Source of the DNA: Gammaproteobacteria bacterium
Lineage (GTDB): Bacteria; Pseudomonadota; Gammaproteobacteria; SZUA-21
Reading direction: 5' to 3'
Assembly: GCA_003233075.1 (NCBI GenBank)
Contig: QIKQ01000176.1
Span: 1-19,306 of the forward strand
DNA: 19,306 bases
Under the pieces are notes generated by a model that did no database searches, had not been told where the DNA came from, and saw only the letters and a program-made list of their open reading frames with translations. Positions 14,310-19,306 of the stretch are shown here, piece after piece (the stretch's first letter is position 1; each line of letters starts with the position of its first letter). A program made the translations under genes and the position numbers.

Positions 14310-15632
14310 TTAGAATTCAATTTGACCAAGCGTAAATACTCCCTTGCCTTGATAACTTAAAAACTGGCGACTCGTCGCATGATATAGCTGAGGTGAGAAA
14401 CCTTTTTCAAGTACCACTCGATTGCCATTACTTAAATCCCAAGCTGACAAATTATCATTTTCGTCTGTCGTGTAAAGTAATTGATCATACACAAACAAAC
14501 CTCTGCTTGGCCCTGGGAACCAATCTATTTGTTCACGCGTATTGATATCAAATAAAACCGCTGCGGGAATTATGTTTTTTTCATCTGTACCCTGCCCCCA
14601 AACACACAAGGTATCGCCATCTAAGCAACAACTCGGTGCTCCCCAAAAATAGTTTTTCATGACTAATTTCGATTTTGAAGGCCCATTATCAGCCTCCCAA
14701 ACATTGTCATTTAACCAACGTGATATACTGAATAAAGAGAGGCAGCCCACTGGTCCCCATTGCCAACCATCATCAATTAACCACTGCTGGTTTGGTGAAA
14801 CAGACAAACGTCCGCTAAACTCTGTCATCGTATTCTGATTAAATCGCCACGCTTCAGTAGGTCGAGTATTAAACTCACGCTCACTAATAACAATGCCGGT
14901 CGCAGGATCTGAGATATCCAAGCGATTCCAATTAGTAGCATGAATAATGAGTGTGCGCTCTTCATCTCGAAAAAAAGCGATTGGAAATTCAGAGACCGCA
15001 GTATGGTAATCACCACGGCTTAATAACATAGTGATCTCGCCACTTATTAGATCTAGCACCACACCCTTATTCCAATCTTTAGTATCCTTCATCAACCTGC
15101 TTCGACTTATAATTGCAACATAGTCGGATTCATTTGATACAATAATATGTATATCACCTGCCTTGTCGATGAGATCATTGGAAACTTGGTTAATGAGTAC
15201 AATTGTATTGCAGGACAAATCTAATAATTGCAAATTTCCAAGACCGTCAAAAATTATCCACTGTGAACCGCTCGTATAAAGCAATGGCTGCATTGCCATG
15301 ATGTATTGGTGTTGTAATGCCGGGACCGTGATTTCTTGGTAATTAAAATGATATAAATCAGGACTATAATCGTAACTAGGTTCACCAATGAAATTAAAGA
15401 AGTCACCGTTAGAATCAATTTTATCAAAGCAATCTAGGCAAACTTTCTTCATGCTTAATTGAAACTTTTCTAAATAAGTTTTGCATTTTGGGCAGATTAA
15501 ATTGTATTGCTTATTTTCACCGGTAAAACAACGATAGAATTCTTCTGCTTTACCATCAAACAAATGCACACAAACTTCTCCTGCGTGCTGACTTTCAATA
15601 TGCTGGCAATCTGACCTATACATAATACCCAT
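14310..15632 (-). CDS. Unknown protein: Cys/His-rich N-terminus plus probable beta-propeller
   Basis: About 440 aa, family not recognised. The N-terminus has C9-x-H11, C21-x-H23 and a zinc-ribbon-like pair CPKC (47-50) ... CLDC (65-68), numbered from the ATG at 15632-15630. From about residue 100 to the end the chain is rich in short beta strands with recurring WD40/Kelch-like pieces: LDLISGEITML, LDISDPATGIVI, LFDINTREQIDWFPG, LSAWDLSNGNRVVL. This suggests a six- or seven-bladed propeller. No signal peptide or membrane segment, so cytoplasmic. A TTG at 15635 directly precedes the ATG and another ATG lies at 15623 (after GGG); the start is therefore uncertain by a few codons. It precedes the hydrolase by 31 bp. 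A metal-dependent scaffold or protein-binding role is only a guess. Confidence 0.75.
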   Translation of the reverse strand: MGIMYRSDCQHIESQHAGEVCVHLFDGKAEEFYRCFTGENKQYNLICPKCKTYLEKFQLSMKKVCLDCFDKIDSNGDFFNFIGEPSYDYSPDLYHFNYQEITVPALQHQYIMAMQPLLYTSGSQWIIFDGLGNLQLLDLSCNTIVLINQVSNDLIDKAGDIHIIVSNESDYVAIISRSRLMKDTKDWNKGVVLDLISGEITMLLSRGDYHTAVSEFPIAFFRDEERTLIIHATNWNRLDISDPATGIVISEREFNTRPTEAWRFNQNTMTEFSGRLSVSPNQQWLIDDGWQWGPVGCLSLFSISRWLNDNVWEADNGPSKSKLVMKNYFWGAPSCCLDGDTLCVWGQGTDEKNIIPAAVLFDINTREQIDWFPGPSRGLFVYDQLLYTTDENDNLSAWDLSNGNRVVLEKGFSPQLYHATSRQFLSYQGKGVFTLGQIEF

Positions 15633-15873
15633 CAATTAACTTAAAAAAATTTATCCACGCTATAATCCGAGCTTCATTCCTAAAGAATTTATTTGTCATT
15701 CTATATCTTATAGCTATTCGCTTGCCTAGGTCTGCAAGTATAATCTTTTTCAGACCTGAAACACAGAGTCGCTATATGATTGGATAAAAACCAGTTTTTT
15801 TGATAGATTTTAAATTTAAGGCTATTTCCGCGTAAATTATTAGGTAATTATAGACATCGAATAACTCTAGCTG

Positions 15874-16995
15874 TTAGCTACAGCTATTCCATTTCTGCAA
15901 TTCCTTCAACTGCTGTCTTTCACGCTTACGCTTTTTCTCAACTGCAACTGGATCCCAGCCACATTGTTTATTGGTTTTTTTGATTCCCTTTTTATCCCAA
16001 CATTTCAGATAGATAATTTTACCCATGTCAAACATAGTATTATCTTCTTTTTTGCCATTGCGATGCCAAGAATAATACAAACCGTTTAGCTTACCATGAA
16101 CAAAATGACCTTCGGTCCATTTGTGGCCATTCGAATACCAATAGCGACGCAGACCATGCAATTTCCCCTTGACATAATTTCCTTGCCACCAATCCTTATT
16201 TTCGTAGATTACTTTAAAGGGTCCATGTTGTAAGCCATTCTTATAATGATCTACTCTGACAGGGCTTCTATTTTTAATGTTATAATCAGCTTGCCAACCA
16301 TTTTGTATTTTAAACGCTTTATCATTCGCCCCCTTGCAAATTTTTGAATAAGATTTTTTATTAATTTTCAATGTAAACCGGAACATAGTAGCTGGGCATT
16401 TCGGGAAAATTACTTGAGCTTGCCCTTTTGATTTTTGTAGATAACTTTGCTGATAGCTTTTTATTTTATTTTCTAAAACTTTGACTTTTAGTTTTTTTAC
16501 TTTAAATATTGTCGGAACTTGTTTAAGCAATTTTTGCAAATTAATTTTTCCGTCTTTTAGTAATGTTGTTGAACCAATTTTTACCCTATTTGTTGGATAT
16601 TGATATGCGACAAATTCTTTATTATTGCCGAGCACAGTGTTAATAGGCCAATAACTTCGTCCATAATGCGTGCCTGTATAACAACCCGCCTTTTTTAGAC
16701 GTAAAAATAATAATCTTTCTTTACCAATATCTTTAATCTTTTGATCATGCACCTCTGATCCCCAGCTAAGCTTTATATCTTTGCCAAGTGTATATTCTCC
16801 AAGATAAACTTCTTTTACATTTAGAACAGCATATCCGCTGCCATATCCCTTTGGCTGCAAATGCGTCTCAACCGTCACCGCTCTAACAATTAAATCACTT
16901 TCGTGTATTAAATCATTCAGATTAGAAGGAGCTATTTTTGCCTCTAACGGCAAAACAAATAACATTAGGTTAAAAAATAATAATTTGACATACAT
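15874..16995 (-). CDS. Exported protein with MORN-like repeats
   Basis: The chosen start is ATG 16995-16993, because the product then begins with a classic signal peptide (MYVKLLFF...LFVLPLEA, cleavage near LEA-K). A TTG at 17019 gives eight extra residues and lies 7 bp after the upstream stop. The mature part first has ESDLIVRA.TVET..., then YAVLNVKEVYLGEY.LGKDIKL, a pattern I know from small secreted beta-rich domains. The C-terminal third holds about four MORN/YwqK-like units: NGLQHGPFKVIYENKDWW, GKLHGLRRYWYSNGHKWTEG, GKLNGLYYSWHRNGKKE. The middle is lysine-rich. Ends in a basic tail with CGWDPVAVEKKRKRERQQ. Last gene of a three-gene unit with 17027 and 18400. Function unknown; MORN units often bind lipid or stabilise complexes. 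Confidence 0.78.
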   Translation of the reverse strand: MYVKLLFFNLMLFVLPLEAKIAPSNLNDLIHESDLIVRAVTVETHLQPKGYGSGYAVLNVKEVYLGEYTLGKDIKLSWGSEVHDQKIKDIGKERLLFLRLKKAGCYTGTHYGRSYWPINTVLGNNKEFVAYQYPTNRVKIGSTTLLKDGKINLQKLLKQVPTIFKVKKLKVKVLENKIKSYQQSYLQKSKGQAQVIFPKCPATMFRFTLKINKKSYSKICKGANDKAFKIQNGWQADYNIKNRSPVRVDHYKNGLQHGPFKVIYENKDWWQGNYVKGKLHGLRRYWYSNGHKWTEGHFVHGKLNGLYYSWHRNGKKEDNTMFDMGKIIYLKCWDKKGIKKTNKQCGWDPVAVEKKRKRERQQLKELQKWNSCS

Positions 16996-17026
16996 GAAAT
17001 AATTGTCCGCAGCTATCAACTAATTT

Positions 17027-18364
17027 CTATGAAGATTCAGATTCGGCCTTATTTTGATAATGATTCAACTTATCTCTGACCAATTCGATATGCAATCTCA
17101 TATTATAGAATTCATCTGTGTACGAGAGTGGGATCGAAATATCTTTTAGCTCATCCTCAATTTGAGCCAAACGATCTAAACAATCACTAATTCTATCTCG
17201 ATTGATGACTTGCATTTCTGGATCTACCTCTCTTAATACCGCATACCATTTATATATTCGCTTACGCACTAACCAGCGATAAAAGGGTGGTAATATTTTT
17301 ACCAAAGGCAACATCAATACTAGAAATGGCAACAACATAATTTTTAAGCGATCCATCCAATTAGCTACCCAAAAAGGCAGATAACGTTGCAAAAATGTTG
17401 GGCCGTATTGGTAGTATCGCTTAGCTTCTTTATGCAAACCAAAACTAATATACTTTCCTGTTGGAAATTGCGAGGTCTTTTCAAACAAACCGTGTTTGCC
17501 ATGAATTTCTTTTGCGGCTTGCATCAGTAAGCTCACCAGAGCCGGATGTAAATTATAATGGCTTACTAGATTTGCAGTACTCGCTAACAATTGCACATTC
17601 TTATTTGGCAAGTTTTGCCCTAAATCTAGCGCTCCTTGTGGCAATTGAATAACGGACAAAAAGGAAAAAATACGTGAATAGGCATTTGCACGAGTAAAAT
17701 TTAATATCGATATCTGACTAGATGACAATAGTTGTTGTACGATTGGTGCATTCGGTGAGGCCACCAAAAATAGTGCATCTATTTTTCCCGACAATAATCC
17801 TTTAAAGGCCGCACTTGGACCTAACTCAAGTAATGCAGCTGAATTTTTATTGACACCATTTTTGTCGAGCACAGCCAGCGCCAAGGCCTGAGTGCCACTT
17901 CCACTGGCTCCAATCGATATTTTTTTGTTTTTCAAATCTGCGATTTGTCTAACCGTATTTTCTTTACGATAAAATACCCACAAAGGCTCGAAATATAAGC
18001 TACCTAAAGTCTGTAGTCTATTCGATTTTTTTTCACTACCTAGGTTAATTCCACCCTGAATAAACGCTAAGTCTACACCACTCGACTTATCTATTAAGAG
18101 TTTTAAATTCTCAACCGAACCTTTACTCACTCGAATCTTAACTTCGATACCGTCTCGCGCTAATATTTTTTTGTATAACAAAGCGTAACGATAATAAGCA
18201 CCGTTTTCATGACCAGTTGATAGTGTAATAATTGAAGGCGGCGCAGGTTCCACAAACTGAAAAGTCACTATAAATCCCATCAGCACAATAATGACACTTA
18301 AGAAGTACATGCTTAAGCGTTTTTTAACCGCGTCTTTTGCCTGTGATAATAATTGATGCTCCAT
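17027..18364 (-). CDS. Membrane-anchored TAXI-family TRAP solute-binding protein
   Basis: A 445-aa protein. Helix 1 (about 17-38) is an uncleaved anchor; then comes a TAXI/NMT1-like substrate-binding domain (about 40-315) with ITLSTGHENGAYYRYA, VSKGSVENLKLL, DLAFIQGG, ADLKNKKISIGASGSGTQ and KIDALFLVASPNAPIV, all typical of TAXI binding proteins. A second membrane helix (about 341-363) is followed by a basic, helical cytoplasmic tail of about 80 residues with coiled-coil character (LDRLAQIEDELKDI). Ordinary TRAP binding proteins are secreted and lack the second helix and tail, and no DctM-type permease is present. The topology suggests a sensor or tethered receptor. ATG at 18364-18362, 35 bp after the small membrane gene. 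Confidence 0.82.
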   Translation of the reverse strand: MEHQLLSQAKDAVKKRLSMYFLSVIIVLMGFIVTFQFVEPAPPSIITLSTGHENGAYYRYALLYKKILARDGIEVKIRVSKGSVENLKLLIDKSSGVDLAFIQGGINLGSEKKSNRLQTLGSLYFEPLWVFYRKENTVRQIADLKNKKISIGASGSGTQALALAVLDKNGVNKNSAALLELGPSAAFKGLLSGKIDALFLVASPNAPIVQQLLSSSQISILNFTRANAYSRIFSFLSVIQLPQGALDLGQNLPNKNVQLLASTANLVSHYNLHPALVSLLMQAAKEIHGKHGLFEKTSQFPTGKYISFGLHKEAKRYYQYGPTFLQRYLPFWVANWMDRLKIMLLPFLVLMLPLVKILPPFYRWLVRKRIYKWYAVLREVDPEMQVINRDRISDCLDRLAQIEDELKDISIPLSYTDEFYNMRLHIELVRDKLNHYQNKAESESS

Positions 18365-18399
18365 CTTTAAAACTCTACCTTATGTTCGAATAAACTCTT

Positions 18400-18774
18400 T
18401 TAATTACTATGATCTCTAAAAAGAATAAAATAAGTCAAAGCAACAGTCACAACGGTAATGCTGACGTAAATTAATCCAAAAACTGTATTCATTTCTTGTT
18501 CGCCCAGCGCATGCATGACTAAAATCGAGGCAAAAACGCAAATACCAATACCTGCTGCAATAAGTCTTGAGAAAAAACCACTCCAGCGAAACATGATTAA
18601 GAGCAGTAAAACAACTCCGGCAAATAACACCGAGTAACTCGCAGCACTTTGCATATTATTTATATTAACTGCCGCAAGAATACGTTTTGAAAAATAGTAA
18701 TGCCCATAAGCTAGCGCTGAAATCTTGATGATAAAGTACGCAATTGATTTTAACGAATCTTTATTAGCACTCAT
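18400..18774 (-). CDS. Small four-helix membrane protein, unknown
   Basis: A 124-aa hydrophobic protein with about four predicted membrane segments (roughly 10-28, 43-61, 67-88, 95-117) and short loops. No family recognised. ATG at 18774-18772 has a strong GGAG 7 bases upstream. It is the first gene of the unit 18774-15874; the TAXI gene starts 35 bp after its stop. It is shorter than DctQ proteins (about 160-200 aa) and lacks features I could match to them, so I do not call it a TRAP subunit. Its constant pairing with the TAXI protein in other genomes would be the first thing to look for. Confidence 0.72.
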   Translation of the reverse strand: MSANKDSLKSIAYFIIKISALAYGHYYFSKRILAAVNINNMQSAASYSVLFAGVVLLLLIMFRWSGFFSRLIAAGIGICVFASILVMHALGEQEMNTVFGLIYVSITVVTVALTYFILFRDHSN

Positions 18775-18888
18775 GATTTTCTCCGAGACATAATTAAAAA
18801 CTTTTAATTCGCAACTCTAACCCCAATCGAACGATACAATAAAACTGCTTGATAAACCAGCTCAGTTAAAAAAATAAAAAGGAATCGG
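18775..18888. promoter_or_regulatory. Upstream region of the TAXI/MORN operon
   Basis: The AT-rich 114 bp before the ATG at 18774 must contain the promoter of the minus-strand three-gene unit unless transcription enters through the repeats. No single -35/-10 pair stands out. Confidence 0.3.
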
Positions 18889-18932
18889 TCGTTGCGAGGT
18901 GTGATCACCGATCACACCGAAGCAATCCGCCA
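18889..18932. repeat. Dispersed repeat, module 1 copy 2 (inverted)
   Basis: GTCGTTGCGAG at the left and CGAAGCAATCCGCC at the right are the reverse complement of the flanks seen at 5189-5230. The variable middle differs and forms its own hairpin GGTGTGA TCACCGA TCACACC. This flank-conserved, middle-variable layout is typical of short palindromic intergenic repeats. Confidence 0.55.
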
Positions 18933-19170
18933 AAGCGTCATGAGCAAACACAGTTTGCGGTCGCTCTCGGCCTTTCTTCGCTTTCGCAATCCTGCTTCGC
19001 TCGAAAGACCTGCCCTCGACTTCCTGTCTCGGGCGTTCGCTGGACAAAAGTGACATTAAGCTCACCCACGGCCTCCGCGACTCACTTCAGAACCGCCTTC
19101 GGCGTTTCATCAAGTACTTCTTGAACTCGCAAGCTCGTTCTGGTCGTAAGCCCATCCACAGGCAAAAATT
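18933..19170. repeat. Composite repeat region including module 2 copy 2 (inverted)
   Basis: Positions about 19076-19119 are the reverse complement of 5054-5100. The rest of the block has the same CG-rich style (GCTTTCGCAATCCTGCTTCG, CTCGACTTCCTGTCTCGGGC) and no believable gene; a 67-codon minus-strand frame at 18862-19065 is low-complexity and repeat-derived. Confidence 0.5.
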
Positions 19171-19306
19171 GATCTCCTAAATGCAATCTCGTGATCATTG
19201 CCTCTTAATTGTATCCCAAACTAAATACTTGAATTAGTAAGATCCCACGCATCCTTCGGATGCTCTGGACACTAAGGTGGATTGCTTCAGCTGCTTTCGC
19301 AGCTTC
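19171..19306. repeat. Dispersed repeat, module 3 copy 2 (runs to window edge)
   Basis: This matches 4880-5014 in direct orientation, including the hairpin GCATCCTTCGGATGC (19249-19263) and GGATTGCTTCAGCTGCT. It stops at the window end at the same point of the module, so the true right boundary may lie outside. Confidence 0.75.

Noticed and set aside
18400..18774. DctQ-like TRAP small permease subunit
   Set aside because: Four helices and the position next to a TAXI protein are suggestive, but the protein is too short and no DctM large subunit follows.
18862..19065. 67-codon minus-strand open frame
   Set aside because: It lies wholly in the composite repeat region, is low-complexity and charged, and overlaps repeat modules that occur elsewhere in other frames.

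Overview
The window looks like part of the chromosome of an AT-rich gammaproteobacterium, probably in the order Legionellales (Legionella/Coxiella-like). The main evidence is the cluster ssb - YajR-type MFS transporter - divergent uvrA, an arrangement I remember from Legionella and Coxiella but could not check here. The many short palindromic repeats and decayed accessory genes also fit. No tRNA, rRNA, CRISPR array or phage genes were seen.

Layout. (1) 1-2907 is a surface-polysaccharide region. The first 48 codons of a Wza-like export lipoprotein or periplasmic protein run off the left edge on the minus strand. They are divergent from a two-gene plus-strand operon for a TviB-type UDP-N-acetylglucosamine 6-dehydrogenase and a UDP-hexuronate 4-epimerase. 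(2) 2908-5235 is a graveyard and repeat region. It holds an Rpn/Transposase_31-family nuclease pseudogene killed by three stop codons, a 241-bp MITE-like insertion and a 197-bp GC-rich inverted-repeat element, followed by a 40-bp tandem duplication and a modular dispersed repeat. (3) 5236-7413 (minus) is manC (GDP-mannose synthesis) followed 24 bp later by a CPBP/CAAX-type intramembrane protease, again with a cell-envelope flavour. (4) 7414-8192 holds a second, diverged copy of the core of the MITE-like element, a collapsed zeta-toxin remnant (Walker A joined directly to the C-terminus), a Rho-independent terminator and a row of hairpins. (5) 8193-13182 is the conserved housekeeping block: ssb and MFS transporter (minus), uvrA (plus). 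(6) 13406-15632 (minus) has an alpha/beta hydrolase and an unrecognised protein with a cysteine-rich N-terminus and a probable beta-propeller body. (7) 15874-18774 (minus) is a tight three-gene unit: small four-helix membrane protein, membrane-anchored orphan TAXI-type solute-binding protein, and exported protein with MORN-like repeats. (8) 18775-19306 is a gene-free stretch built of the same repeat modules seen at 4880-5230.

How the genes relate. TviB, the epimerase, ManC and the export protein would together supply activated uronic acids and GDP-mannose and send a polymer out of the cell; glycosyltransferases and a flippase must lie outside the window. The most interesting material is the insertion archaeology in the Rpn pseudogene, where in-silico removal of the 241-bp element plus one target copy rebuilds the reading frame, and the uncharacterised TAXI/MORN operon.
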